Source of the DNA: JAGNHN01 sp964590645
GTDB taxonomy: Bacteria > Bacteroidota > Bacteroidia > Bacteroidales > JAGNHN01
Direction: 5' to 3'
Assembly (NCBI GenBank): GCA_964590645.1
Contig: CAZPYJ010000013.1
Span: 1-64,000 of the forward strand
DNA length: 64,000 nt
The position numbers and the translations under genes are program-made. Positions 1 to 8,652 of the stretch are shown here, in pieces. Position 1 is the stretch's first letter. Every line of letters begins with the position of its first letter. The notes under the pieces were generated by a model. It was not told the origin of the DNA. It was given only the letters and a program-made list of their open reading frames with translations, and ran no database searches.

Positions 1-988
1 CCGAATCCCCCTGACAAACAAATACCTCTTTCCGATCACATCCCAGGGGAATGGTATCGCAGTTCACCCAATGCGCGGTAACGGTATCCCGGCTTTCGTC
101 AAACTTAAAATCCTTCACCAAAAGGGTATAGGTGGTGGTTTGGGTGGGGGCGAAAACCGGGCGGGCCTCTTGGGAGACCAGCACAGTATCCATATACCAA
201 TAGTAGCGATACTCCGGCAATTGGTGTGTGCCCAATTGCACACTGTCGCCGGTACAGAAAAAGACATCCGGGCCGGCATTGGCGCTGTCCACCGGGGCAT
301 CACAAGGGTAGAGGGCGACGTCGTCGATGAAATAAAGGGGTGCAGACCCTGATAATGGATGGTGTGTGTATGTGTTAATGCTATCAGCAGGGCTAAATAT
401 TCCAAAAGTCAGATACTCTTCCCCACCTGAGGCACAATATGTGCTACCAATCCTCTCCCAGCCATCATCATTGTTCAGGTGATGTGTTGCAAGTATTATG
501 GTGGGTGAAGCCAGGATAACAGCTGGATGAACGGGGTCATTTACCACAGGGATATTCGGGGTCAATATGGCTTCAAAACGATCAATATAATGGCCAGCAC
601 CATCGGCTAATGATATCCAAAGTTGAATACAATAAGTTCTTCCAGATTCTAGTGGTGTAACTAGATTTATTCCTAAGTACTCACGGTAGTTTCCTCCAAA
701 AATAATGCTTCTAGCCATTGCCGAATCGGTACGGGGTGGTTCTCCCAAGCCGGGCACCATATGTGCTAAAAGACTGCCATTTATAGAGCACAAATGGAAA
801 TAATCATTGGAGCCACTTACATTGAACCAATGATTGCATTTCTCAATTTCCCAATACCAAAATGGGCACTCGTTTCTTTCCTCAAACGATGGATTAGGCA
901 CCAGGTTAACCTGGCCATAGCCCGGCAATTGTGCTGTACAGCATATCAGCAGCAGAATTACCGGGCCATAACGCAGGTTAGAAATCAT
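1..988 (-). CDS. Secreted surface protein, partial (C-terminal end missing)
   Basis: The reading frame is open from an ATG at 986-988 leftwards to the window edge, so about 329 residues are seen and the C-terminus is outside. The N-terminus is a signal peptide (basic MISNLRYG, then a hydrophobic stretch ending near GYGQ), followed by NLVPNPSFEE, a start commonly seen in secreted Bacteroidota proteins with a jelly-roll or carbohydrate-binding-like first domain. Around residues 225-300 there is an Ig-like segment with paired cysteines and a FCTGDSVQLG motif typical of PKD/Ig repeats in type IX secreted proteins. The ATG lies 8 bases after the stop of the 997-5061 gene, so the two are probably co-transcribed. 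A type IX sorting domain may lie in the missing part; this cannot be seen. No enzymatic function is recognised. Confidence 0.8.
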   Translation of the reverse strand, partial: MISNLRYGPVILLLICCTAQLPGYGQVNLVPNPSFEERNECPFWYWEIEKCNHWFNVSGSNDYFHLCSINGSLLAHMVPGLGEPPRTDSAMARSIIFGGNYREYLGINLVTPLESGRTYCIQLWISLADGAGHYIDRFEAILTPNIPVVNDPVHPAVILASPTIILATHHLNNDDGWERIGSTYCASGGEEYLTFGIFSPADSINTYTHHPLSGSAPLYFIDDVALYPCDAPVDSANAGPDVFFCTGDSVQLGTHQLPEYRYYWYMDTVLVSQEARPVFAPTQTTTYTLLVKDFKFDESRDTVTAHWVNCDTIPLGCDRKEVFVCQGDS

Positions 989-996
989 AGAAGTAT

Positions 997-3900
997 TTAC
1001 TTAAGGATGATTCGGGCGGTTTCATCAAGCCCTGACTCAGAAGTTAGTTTGACAAGGTAGAGGCCAGGGGTAAGCCTGGGTAACCCAATACTATGTTCAC
1101 CAGCACCTAATGTCAACATCTTCCTGAACACAACGCTTCCTGTCAAATCCATCAGGCATATCTCTCCTGCAGAAAAGTCCGTGATATTATCCGCTGTAAG
1201 AATAAAATGAAGGATTCCAAAGTTGGGGTTGGGATAAAACACCAGCGCATTCGATTTATCCTTTATTGATGGAGCCGGCAGGCTATGGGGCAAAGGAACA
1301 TTGTCCGGATCAATCCCCAACAAAACGCGTGCAGAGAATACGGCATCGCCCTTTTCATAAGGACTTGCGTATGCGATGCTCATCAGGCTGTCGCGTTCTT
1401 CCTGATAGAACCCGAACTGCTCCTGGCACCACGAAGCCAGAAAGATCTCATTCAGCTTCTTAGCAGTTTTGTCCCAGAGAGAGGTGTCTGACAGGGAGCT
1501 GTTCAGGGTTGCCGCCTGTGCGAAATCTCCATCGGAAATAAATGCGGATACCTGATAGCGGGTTCCGGTATTTGAGGATGAAAGGTTGCTGTAGTATTGT
1601 TGGAAACCATAGTCGGAAGTATCATTCATCGACAGCAACTCCGGCCTGGATGTAGCAAGGTGATAGAAGAAGGTGTTTTCTGCTTCGCGATAACTTGATT
1701 GAAGGCTGCCGTAGCTGTTCTCTCCCCGAGCAATACTGCCGAAGTAGGTTTCCCTGTCAGTCGTGGTGCTGGTTTCGTAAAGGTCCGGAATCGGAGCCAC
1801 TACCTGACAATCTGCAGAGGCTCCATTATTCAGGATCGGATTGACATAACCATCCAATTCGTGTGATGGAACAGGCCCGCAATGCTGGAATCCGGGGTCG
1901 TATTGGGAATTGTTATAAGGATAGTACCAATTGACAACCGGGTTCTGAATGTTGTAGTTATCTTGCATCATTCTTCTCCAGTGAATGCAGTTATTGTCAC
2001 TGTAATCACCCAACCAATTGTTTGCGGTATTGAAGACGTCATACTGTCCCTGATGGCTGAGAGAGGTATTGATTCCGAAAAAGAAACCGTGAAAACAGGA
2101 GTCCAGGGTATTGCAGATGAAGAAGGTGAGCATATCCGGTCCTGTGGTGTAGATACCGTTGCCCATACGCAGCAAATGGTTGTGCGTAACCAATGCAGCT
2201 CCTGTCTGATTGACCCAAATGCCGTGGTGATTGGCGGCACTGGTGCCGGAAGCAGGTCGTGTAACACAGCTGATCAGGTTTTCCTTCACCAGCATCCCGT
2301 CGCAATTATCCAGCTTTATCCCGCTGATACGCATTGCCAGCACATTAAAATCAATGCTGTTATCCCTGATCTGTATATTTCCGGGAATCGGCTTGTCCAC
2401 ATTCGTCCCCCAGATACCCTTTTTATAGCCCTGTATCTGGTTGGAATCTACCTGTAGGTCAAGTGCCTTGGGGCTGGAGACCACATTTGCCAGGGTAATG
2501 CCGGTATTGCCGCTCAGGCTTGTGAGCGAGCTTTGCTCCATTACATTGGCTTTTATGAAGGTCTGATTTTTCAATTCCAGGCAATGAATTCCATCCAGGC
2601 AATTCATAAATGAATTTTTATGGATCGTAAGCGGGTTTTGATAGGAGGAAATCGCCAGGGCACAGTCGGTAAAGGCATTGAGACCATCAATGCCCCCGTT
2701 GCCAATACGTGTGTAAGCTGCGGGGATCTTCACGCTGTCAAGGCTATACACCGCCACAGCTCCTGCCGGAGGATAGGTTTCTTCCAGCATAGCAATGTCG
2801 TGGAAAACATTGTTAATGATTTCCGCATTGCTATTATGCACAAGGATTGCCTGTCGCATATGGTGAAAGAGGTTGGTATCCTGGTTTAGTTTTCCGATGA
2901 TCACACTGTCGGCATTGTGCAGCTCAATGGCTGATTGGGTAAAGGTAGTATTTTTTGGATGATAGGGCAAAGGCTGCGTGGGGTATCCGAACTGCAAAAA
3001 CTCATTTCCGTAGATTTCAGCCGGCCAGTGCATTCCATTGGCCTTGATGGAAGGCCTGTCAGAAAGATGGAAATCTCGGATCAGGATGGAGTTGAAGTTA
3101 TCCTCGAAGACACTCCCTGTTATCTGCAGCATTGCGCCACTGTCAGAGACTACTGCATTAAGGGCATCTTTGATGATAGAAGAGGATGCCCTGAACCACT
3201 GGCTGCTGTCGTCAAGGTAAATCCCATCCCACATATACTCGCAGCCGGCCACAATGGTCCAATTGTCTATTCTTAATTCTGTGTTGGGGCTCAAGACTTC
3301 AATTTTCGCCATAGGCCCCATAAACAGGTGGCCGCCCCCCGTCGTATTATCAAAGTGCACCAGGCATTGCGCATCAATGGTCAGGGTACCGTTGATCAGG
3401 ATGTTTGACCCGTTAATGATGGCATCTGAAAGGGTGACATTGTTCCAGGTGGTATGCATACCGGACAATTCACAGCATTGGTACACCTTAAAAGTGACAC
3501 TGCCCAGGTATTCCTGGCAGGGATTGTAAATCGCCACGGTGATGGTCGCAAAGGAAGGACGCAGCGGCACATTGGTCCAACGTATTTCCACCGGCACGGG
3601 ACCGGTTTTGGTGAGGGCGGTGCTAAAGTTTTCGGTGAAATAGCCGCTATTGCCCGAGATGCTCCAGTAATAGGTATTGCTGCCGTGGCCACTGGAGAGG
3701 GCATAGTTGGCCAGAGAGTCGCAGTCATTGTTGTGGCCAATGATCTCCGGCAGGACTATTTCGGGTTCGTAATAATGTACAAAGGCAGTGAGGATGGTAT
3801 CGTGGCAGTCTTCCGGATCGGTAACCGTAACGGTGAATGTGCTATCATTCCATACAAGTACTTTGATGGAAGAGGTGGTGGCCCCGGTGCTCCAGAGATA

Positions 3901-5061
3901 GCTTCCGGCTCCCTGGCCAATCACGCTGAGTTCAACCGAATCGCAGGGAACCTGCTCTAAAGTATCCTGCAGCATTGTTACCAGGGGTGGCAGGGGACGG
4001 ACGCTGACGTTGTCGTAATAATAATAGTAGCTCTCATTGCCGCTGGAAGGATCTGGGATACTTGGATCAAAGGAGGTAAGGATGTCCTGGGGATCCTTTA
4101 TCTGGCCAAGGCCGATCCATTCAAGGTCATCATCATCCGGGATAAACACATCATAATACTTCACCCAGTTGACTGTATCGGTGATGATGGTGTTACCCAA
4201 TGCATCAGATACCCAGTTGGAATTGATCAGGTTGCGCAGATCATCCCAGGAGGAGTACGGGTTCTGCACCAGTTTTGTTTTTGAAAAAAACACCTGCGCT
4301 CCGTTGCAGGAATAGGGCCAAATATCTGATTTACTGGTATAATACTCAATTGCATAGCGCTGATCCTTCAGCAGCTTTTTCTTGAGTTTGGCAGTGGCCA
4401 CTTCAAAATAGAATCCATTGGAGTTATTCGAACCGGCAAGTCCCATATAACTATCTCCATAATATGGGTATTGATGCCCGTGAAAATTGGAAGGGACTCC
4501 GGCCATATTGCCGAGAAAGGATGAGGTGTGATGTACACTAAAGATATCGCAATCAGCGAGCAGATCTTGCCAGGGCATTGCAAAATGAAGGAGAGAAGGA
4601 GAAGAGATTGAATCAAACAGCCACTCAAAACTCCCATTGCAAACCAGGTTGTTGTAGGTGCAGGAGAAAGCGGCGGTGTCGTAGCAGGAGTCAGAGGGAG
4701 GGATATTGGTCAGGGGCATCACATTGATCTCTTTGACCGCTTGCATTTCGAAGGTATCTCCTTCCTGGCTGATGCCGATCAGTTGAATGGTGAAAGAGCC
4801 GGCTTTCCAGAAGAAACCTTCGAAACTCCATTGCTGATCCTGGGTTTGCAGTTGGCAGGTGATGGCACCGTCGTAAGCAAAGGCGCAATCCTGAAATATG
4901 AAAACGAAGTAGGCTCCTTCCGGCAGTTCCTCAGATTGGTTGCTGATGTTGATCACTTGCCCCTGTTCCGGTTCCTGAATCTCCACCTCAAACTCAATGT
5001 GCTGGGCAGCGAGGCCTGGGGCAAGAAGGAATGCAAGAATCGCCAATGCGCTGATTAACAA
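997..5061 (-). CDS. Large secreted protein with beta-helix region and type IX (type A) sorting domain
   Basis: A 1354-residue frame read here from a TTG at 5061. It has an N-terminal hydrophobic signal segment ending LAAQ, a lectin- or jelly-roll-like region (about 135-360), an Ig-like repeat (about 375-440, SYLWSTGATTSS), a long stretch of parallel beta-helix style repeats (about 560-1050, many N-x-I/F-x-x-N/C turns), and a C-terminal sorting domain starting FYPNPNFG and ending ARIILK, the usual type A signal for type IX secretion. The start is odd: an in-frame basic n-region encoded from an ATG at 5114-5116 (MKKQAQHRRREL) would complete the signal peptide if the G9 tract at 5072-5080 were one base shorter; as given, that ATG frame stops at 5068. 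Thus the true product may be about 18 residues longer, phase-variable, or affected by a sequence error. Adhesion or matrix role is inference only. Confidence 0.85.
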   Translation of the reverse strand: MLISALAILAFLLAPGLAAQHIEFEVEIQEPEQGQVINISNQSEELPEGAYFVFIFQDCAFAYDGAITCQLQTQDQQWSFEGFFWKAGSFTIQLIGISQEGDTFEMQAVKEINVMPLTNIPPSDSCYDTAAFSCTYNNLVCNGSFEWLFDSISSPSLLHFAMPWQDLLADCDIFSVHHTSSFLGNMAGVPSNFHGHQYPYYGDSYMGLAGSNNSNGFYFEVATAKLKKKLLKDQRYAIEYYTSKSDIWPYSCNGAQVFFSKTKLVQNPYSSWDDLRNLINSNWVSDALGNTIITDTVNWVKYYDVFIPDDDDLEWIGLGQIKDPQDILTSFDPSIPDPSSGNESYYYYYDNVSVRPLPPLVTMLQDTLEQVPCDSVELSVIGQGAGSYLWSTGATTSSIKVLVWNDSTFTVTVTDPEDCHDTILTAFVHYYEPEIVLPEIIGHNNDCDSLANYALSSGHGSNTYYWSISGNSGYFTENFSTALTKTGPVPVEIRWTNVPLRPSFATITVAIYNPCQEYLGSVTFKVYQCCELSGMHTTWNNVTLSDAIINGSNILINGTLTIDAQCLVHFDNTTGGGHLFMGPMAKIEVLSPNTELRIDNWTIVAGCEYMWDGIYLDDSSQWFRASSSIIKDALNAVVSDSGAMLQITGSVFEDNFNSILIRDFHLSDRPSIKANGMHWPAEIYGNEFLQFGYPTQPLPYHPKNTTFTQSAIELHNADSVIIGKLNQDTNLFHHMRQAILVHNSNAEIINNVFHDIAMLEETYPPAGAVAVYSLDSVKIPAAYTRIGNGGIDGLNAFTDCALAISSYQNPLTIHKNSFMNCLDGIHCLELKNQTFIKANVMEQSSLTSLSGNTGITLANVVSSPKALDLQVDSNQIQGYKKGIWGTNVDKPIPGNIQIRDNSIDFNVLAMRISGIKLDNCDGMLVKENLISCVTRPASGTSAANHHGIWVNQTGAALVTHNHLLRMGNGIYTTGPDMLTFFICNTLDSCFHGFFFGINTSLSHQGQYDVFNTANNWLGDYSDNNCIHWRRMMQDNYNIQNPVVNWYYPYNNSQYDPGFQHCGPVPSHELDGYVNPILNNGASADCQVVAPIPDLYETSTTTDRETYFGSIARGENSYGSLQSSYREAENTFFYHLATSRPELLSMNDTSDYGFQQYYSNLSSSNTGTRYQVSAFISDGDFAQAATLNSSLSDTSLWDKTAKKLNEIFLASWCQEQFGFYQEERDSLMSIAYASPYEKGDAVFSARVLLGIDPDNVPLPHSLPAPSIKDKSNALVFYPNPNFGILHFILTADNITDFSAGEICLMDLTGSVVFRKMLTLGAGEHSIGLPRLTPGLYLVKLTSESGLDETARIILK

Positions 5062-5071
5062 ATAGTTAAAC

Positions 5072-5080
5072 GGGGGGGGG
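5072..5080. other. G9 homopolymer inside the signal-peptide coding region
   Basis: Nine consecutive G on the plus strand (C9 in the coding strand). From the ATG at 5116 the frame reads twelve residues MKKQAQHRRREL, then prolines, then hits TAA at 5068-5066. Removing one base joins it to the long frame as PPPFNYLLISALAIL, a textbook signal peptide. This is either a slipped-strand phase-variation tract or a sequencing or assembly error. Confidence 0.8.
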
Positions 5081-5127
5081 TAATTCCCTGCGGCGATGTT
5101 GTGCTTGTTTTTTCATTTTGGAGGGTT

Positions 5128-5135
5128 TAAAGTTA
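5128..5135 (-). promoter_or_regulatory. Probable -7 box for the large secreted protein
   Basis: The minus strand reads TAACTTTA, seven of eight matches to the Bacteroidota -7 consensus TAnnTTTG. It ends 11 bases before the ATG at 5116, a spacing like other genes here, and so favours that ATG over the TTG at 5061 as the intended start. Confidence 0.45.
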
Positions 5136-5300
5136 AAGAAAAGATCGCTTCAGAAGTATATTCCCGAAGTTGGAAAAAGGTAACCCCGCTTTCTGTAATT
5201 CAGAATGGTTTAAAATAAGGAGAAGGAGAATGCCTATCAGGGCGGTGGCTGATTAAGGCAAGTTCGAGTTCCAGCTCGATCCCGAGTTCGAATCTCAAAG

Positions 5301-5503
5301 ACCCCGAAGGGGCGGCCCATTTAAGTAATAAGTCAGAAGGCATAAGGCGAAAGTTGGGAGATGGAGAAGCCCGCTTTGCGTCCATTGCGAATTCTTTGCG
5401 ATCCCTGCGGTTAAAAAAGTACGAGCGCGAGAGCGAGCGCGAGTACGAATAAAGCAGGCCCCGAAGGGGTGGCCCGTTTAAGTAAAAAGTCAGAATTCAG
5501 AAG
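5301..5503. repeat. Composite intergenic repeat: two stem-loop modules around a GAGCGC-type array
   Basis: Two related modules at 5301-5340 and 5457-5503 contain the hairpin CCCCGAAGGGG, then GGCCCxTTTAAGTAA and AAGTCAGAA. Between them (5421-5449) lies a short GAGCGC/GAGTAC hexamer array. The same modules in inverted orientation recur at 24159-24360. No gene is seen in the 667 bases between 5117 and 5783; this stretch is repeats plus unremarkable spacer. Confidence 0.75.
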
Positions 5504-5532
5504 TCATAAGGAGGAGGAAGATGAGCACGAGC

Positions 5533-5554
5533 GCCTACCTGCCGGTAGGCAGGC
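5533..5554. repeat. Small double palindrome
   Basis: The segment can form either CCTACC-TGCC-GGTAGG or CCTGCC-GGTA-GGCAGG, two alternative six-pair hairpins. Short palindromes of this kind are common intergenic repeats in Bacteroidota; no function is assigned. Confidence 0.5.
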
Positions 5555-5619
5555 GAATTCGGAAAAGGCTGAAGCTGATTTTTAGCCCTATCGGGGCGAA
5601 ACCTGATTGATTATTGATT

Positions 5620-5701
5620 CAGCAGGTCAGAAGGTCAGCAGGTCAAAAGGTCAGAAGGCCAAAAGGCCAAAAGGTCAGCAGGTCAGAAGATCACCAGGTC
5701 A
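5620..5701. repeat. Octamer tandem array (CAGAAGGT family)
   Basis: Ten consecutive 8-base units of the form CA(G/A)(A/C)AG(G/A)(T/C) run in register. The reverse complement GACCTTCT forms a second array at 28212-28254 and a remnant near 23991-24012. Confidence 0.85.
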
Positions 5702-5736
5702 ACCTAATTCAGGCATTGACAGCAAGTCTCACTTCA

Positions 5737-5787
5737 ACTGCCCACTGCCCACTGAACACTGATCACTGATCACTGATCACTGATCAC
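5737..5787. repeat. Heptamer tandem array (ACTGATC family) starting at the folA stop codon
   Basis: Seven 7-base units: two ACTGCCC, one ACTGAAC, four ACTGATC. On the folA strand they read GATCAGT, and the folA stop TGA (5784-5786) is formed by the first unit. An array of the same heptamer starts in the same way at the stop of the DUF2851 gene (23896-23969). Confidence 0.9.
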
Positions 5788-6311
5788 GGGTTCACTGCTT
5801 TCGAGCGTCGCCGGATAAATACCTGATAGGTATAAGACAATGGCTGATCCTCTTGCGCGGGGATGTGCACCTGGGAGGTCAGCAGCCATTCCTCTGCCGG
5901 AATCTCAGGAAAGAAAGTGTCGGCGTCAAAATCGGCGTGCACCCTGGTCAGGTATAATTTGTTTGCAAGCGGCAGAAACTGGGCATACACACTGCCCCCT
6001 CCGATGATGAAGTTCTCCGATTCCGCATCACATAATTTCAATACCTCAGCGATGGACCCCGCCATCTTTGCCCCCTCAAAATGATCCTCCGCTGCGTCGG
6101 TCAACACAATGCTCTCTCTCCCCGGAAGGGGCCGCCTAGGGAGTGAAAACCAGGTCTTCTTGCCCATAATCATCTTATGTCCCAGGGTTAACGCCTTGAA
6201 TCGTTTCAGGTCCTCTGGAATATGCCAGAGCAGCTGATTGTCCTTACCAATGGCATTGTTGTTGGCAATGGCGACAATGATGGAAAGGGGTTTTTCTATA
6301 GGATAAGCCAT
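5784..6311 (-). CDS. folA: Dihydrofolate reductase
   Basis: A 175-residue enzyme that reduces dihydrofolate to tetrahydrofolate with NADPH in the cytoplasm. It shows the family landmarks in order: IVAIANNNAIGKDN, W29-H-I-P-E-D34-L (D34 matches the catalytic acid, D27 in E. coli), MIMGKKTW for NADPH binding, FIIGGGSVY, and the C-terminal strand TYQVFIRR. The last eight or so residues (RRRSKAVNP) are a little longer than usual, and the stop codon is supplied by the first unit of the heptamer repeat array. It is the last gene of BFN-nupC-thyA-folA, nine bases after thyA, fitting its role of regenerating the folate oxidised by thymidylate synthase. Confidence 0.97.
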   Translation of the reverse strand: MAYPIEKPLSIIVAIANNNAIGKDNQLLWHIPEDLKRFKALTLGHKMIMGKKTWFSLPRRPLPGRESIVLTDAAEDHFEGAKMAGSIAEVLKLCDAESENFIIGGGSVYAQFLPLANKLYLTRVHADFDADTFFPEIPAEEWLLTSQVHIPAQEDQPLSYTYQVFIRRRSKAVNP

Positions 6312-6320
6312 AGCGATCGT

Positions 6321-7112
6321 TTATACGGCAACCTTGCCTTTGATGTGGGGATGGGGGTCGTAATCCTGAATGCTGATGTCTTCAAAACGGAAGTCGAAAA
6401 TGTTTTTTACCTCCGGATTCAGAAGCAGTTTCGGGAGGGGGCGCGGACTGCGGCTCAATTGCAGCTGTACCTGCTCCAGGTGGTTGTTGTAAATATGTAC
6501 ATCCCCGAAAGTATGAATGAATGTACCGGGCTGAAGTCCGCTGGATTGTGCCATCATATTTGTGAGCAGGGCGTAGGAGGCGATATTAAAGGGTACCCCG
6601 AGAAAAAGATCGGCACTGCGCTGGTAGAGTTGGCAGGATAATTTCCCTCCGGCCACATAAAACTGAAATAAAATATGGCAGGGAGGAAGCGCCATCTTCT
6701 CAAGCTCGCCCACATTCCAGGCACTCACCAGCATCCTGCGTGAGTTGGGATTGCTGCGAATAAGCGCCAATACCTGGCTGATCTGATCCACCGGGCCGCG
6801 ATCCGAAGGCCAGCTTCGCCACTGATGGCCATAGATAGGCCCCAGCTCGCCTTGTTCATCCGCCCATTCATCCCAGATTGTAACCTTGTTTTCGTGCAGA
6901 TAGGAGGTATTGGTCTGCCCCGCCAGAAACCAAAGCAATTCGTGGATGATCGAGCGCAGATGCAATTTTTTGGTGGTAAGCAAGGGAAAGCCTTCTTCCA
7001 GATCAAAGCGCATCTGATAGCCAAACACAGAGCGCGTTCCTGTTCCTGTTCTGTCTTCTTTTTCCACCCCGTGCCGGAGCACGTGATCGAGTAATGCGAG
7101 GTATTGCTTCAT
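6321..7112 (-). CDS. thyA: Thymidylate synthase
   Basis: Methylates dUMP to dTMP using methylene-tetrahydrofolate. The protein is 263 residues from the ATG at 7110-7112 (MKQYLALLDHVL), almost the E. coli length of 264. Catalytic cysteine C145 lies in ALPPCHILFQFYV, with the arginine segment NSRRMLVSAWN before it and QRSADLFLGVPFN and the C-terminal KGKVAV after it. The reading frame stays open for another 112 codons upstream through the end of nupC, but that extension has no similarity to the family and is rejected as coding. The start lies 8 bases after the nupC stop; folA follows after 9 bases. Confidence 0.97.
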   Translation of the reverse strand: MKQYLALLDHVLRHGVEKEDRTGTGTRSVFGYQMRFDLEEGFPLLTTKKLHLRSIIHELLWFLAGQTNTSYLHENKVTIWDEWADEQGELGPIYGHQWRSWPSDRGPVDQISQVLALIRSNPNSRRMLVSAWNVGELEKMALPPCHILFQFYVAGGKLSCQLYQRSADLFLGVPFNIASYALLTNMMAQSSGLQPGTFIHTFGDVHIYNNHLEQVQLQLSRSPRPLPKLLLNPEVKNIFDFRFEDISIQDYDPHPHIKGKVAV

Positions 7113-7120
7113 TGTAATTT

Positions 7121-8632
7121 TTATCCTAAGATCATTCCGATAATGGTGGCCGACATCAGGGAGGCGAGGGTGCCGGCCAGCAGGGCCCGCATCCCGAAGC
7201 GCGATAGCAGGAGCCGCTGGCTGGGTGCCAGGCTTCCTATGCCGCCAATCTGAATACCGATGCTGGCGAAGTTGGCAAAGCCGCAGAGCATATAGGTGGC
7301 CATAATGATGGATTTCGGGTCGGCAAAAGCTCCTGCACTCTTGAATTCCGCCAGGCTTACATAGCCGATGAATTCCGTCATAATGATTTTCTCCCCCAAC
7401 ATCTGGCCCACCAGGGCCATATCCTGGGCGTTCACGCCGATCAGCCACATCAGCGGAGCAAATGAATAGCCGAGGGCGAACTGGAGTGAGAAGCCTTCAT
7501 AGCGCCCCGAAGAGACGGCAGAAGCCCATTCGTTCAAGCCTGTCCAGTCGCCGATCTTCAGAAAAATGAAGTTCAGCATTGCGATGAAGGCAATGAATAC
7601 CAGCAACATTGCGGCCACATTCACCGCCAGCCTCAGTCCTTCACGGGTGCCGTTAGAGATGGCATCCAGTACGTTCTTGCCGACTTTTTCCGCCTGCACA
7701 TCCACATTGCTGTCGATGGGTTCTGTTTGCGGAACCAGTATTTTGGAAATTACGACCACGCCTGGGGCTGCCATCACTGAGGCCGTCAGCAAATGCTTGG
7801 CAAAAAGCAGACGTTGAACAGGATCATCGCCACCTAAAAAGCTGATATACACCGCAAGAACCCCTCCCGCAAGGGTTGCCATCCCCCCGGCCATTACCAG
7901 GAGCATCTCCGAGCGGTTCATTTTTTCCAGGTAGGCCTTGATCATCAATGGGGATTCCGTTTGTCCTAAAAATATATTTCCTGCTACCGATAAGCTCTCC
8001 GCACCGGATAAGCCCAGCGCCCTGGTCATCAGCCAGGCCAGTCCGAACACGACTTTTTGAATGATTCCGAAATAAAACAGCACACTGGTGAGGGCTGAGA
8101 AAAAGATGATGGTGGGGAGAATGGTGATGGCGAAGTTCAATAAAGGCATCTCTATCTGTCCGGTAGCAAAAGCGCTGAACAGGAAGCGGGTGCCTTCTTC
8201 TGTGAAATCGAGCACCTTGACAAACAACTTCCCTACGAATTCGAAAAAGAGCTGTACGGCAGGAATGTATAAAACGGCGAGAGCCAGCGCCACTTGTATA
8301 ATCAGGCCGGTGAGGACCACCTTCCATTTGATGGCTCTCCGGTTCATACTGAAAATCCAGGAGATGAGAACAATGGTTAGCATCCCGAGCAAGCCGCGCA
8401 AGAGGGAGGCGAGTGAAATGCCTGTGCCGCCTTCTCCGGGCAAAACACTGCTGCGATCTGTGCTCCCGGGTCCGACCATAGGCACACTTTGGTGCACAAG
8501 GGAAGCAGAGGTGTCTGAAACCAGGTGAGGAATGCTATCCGGCGCGTTTATGATCTGAAGATGGTCCTGGCCGATTACCCTCAACCCGCTTACAAAAAGG
8601 AATACCAATAAAACGGTCCATACTTTGCCCAT
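7121..8632 (-). CDS. Concentrative nucleoside transporter (CNT/NupC family) with N-terminal extension
   Basis: A 503-residue inner-membrane nucleoside symporter. The core (about residues 75-500) has the CNT order: N-terminal helices, the gate region, GQTESPLMIKAYL for nucleoside and cation binding, and C-terminal NFASIGIQIGGIG. Unusually, residues 1-22 look like a cleavable signal peptide (VLLVFLFVSGLRVIGQ), followed by about 50 polar residues before the first transport helix, which suggests a small exported N-terminal segment. It sits between the DUF151 gene and thyA, so salvaged nucleosides and dTMP synthesis are encoded together. Na+ or H+ coupling cannot be decided from the sequence. Confidence 0.93.
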   Translation of the reverse strand: MGKVWTVLLVFLFVSGLRVIGQDHLQIINAPDSIPHLVSDTSASLVHQSVPMVGPGSTDRSSVLPGEGGTGISLASLLRGLLGMLTIVLISWIFSMNRRAIKWKVVLTGLIIQVALALAVLYIPAVQLFFEFVGKLFVKVLDFTEEGTRFLFSAFATGQIEMPLLNFAITILPTIIFFSALTSVLFYFGIIQKVVFGLAWLMTRALGLSGAESLSVAGNIFLGQTESPLMIKAYLEKMNRSEMLLVMAGGMATLAGGVLAVYISFLGGDDPVQRLLFAKHLLTASVMAAPGVVVISKILVPQTEPIDSNVDVQAEKVGKNVLDAISNGTREGLRLAVNVAAMLLVFIAFIAMLNFIFLKIGDWTGLNEWASAVSSGRYEGFSLQFALGYSFAPLMWLIGVNAQDMALVGQMLGEKIIMTEFIGYVSLAEFKSAGAFADPKSIIMATYMLCGFANFASIGIQIGGIGSLAPSQRLLLSRFGMRALLAGTLASLMSATIIGMILG

Positions 8633-8652
8633 ACTCGTGCCAGGTTTGGTGC

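Noticed and set aside
5200..5385. Minus-strand 61-codon frame in the repeat spacer
   Set aside because: Made of the repeat modules; no promoter, no similarity to a gene.
5736..5790. Possible CRISPR array in the tandem repeats
   Set aside because: Units of 7 and 8 bases directly abut with no spacers; no cas genes in the window.
7113..7448. N-terminal extension of 112 codons before thyA
   Set aside because: It overlaps the end of nupC in another frame and has low-complexity Arg/Gly sequence; the ATG at 7112 gives the normal ThyA length.
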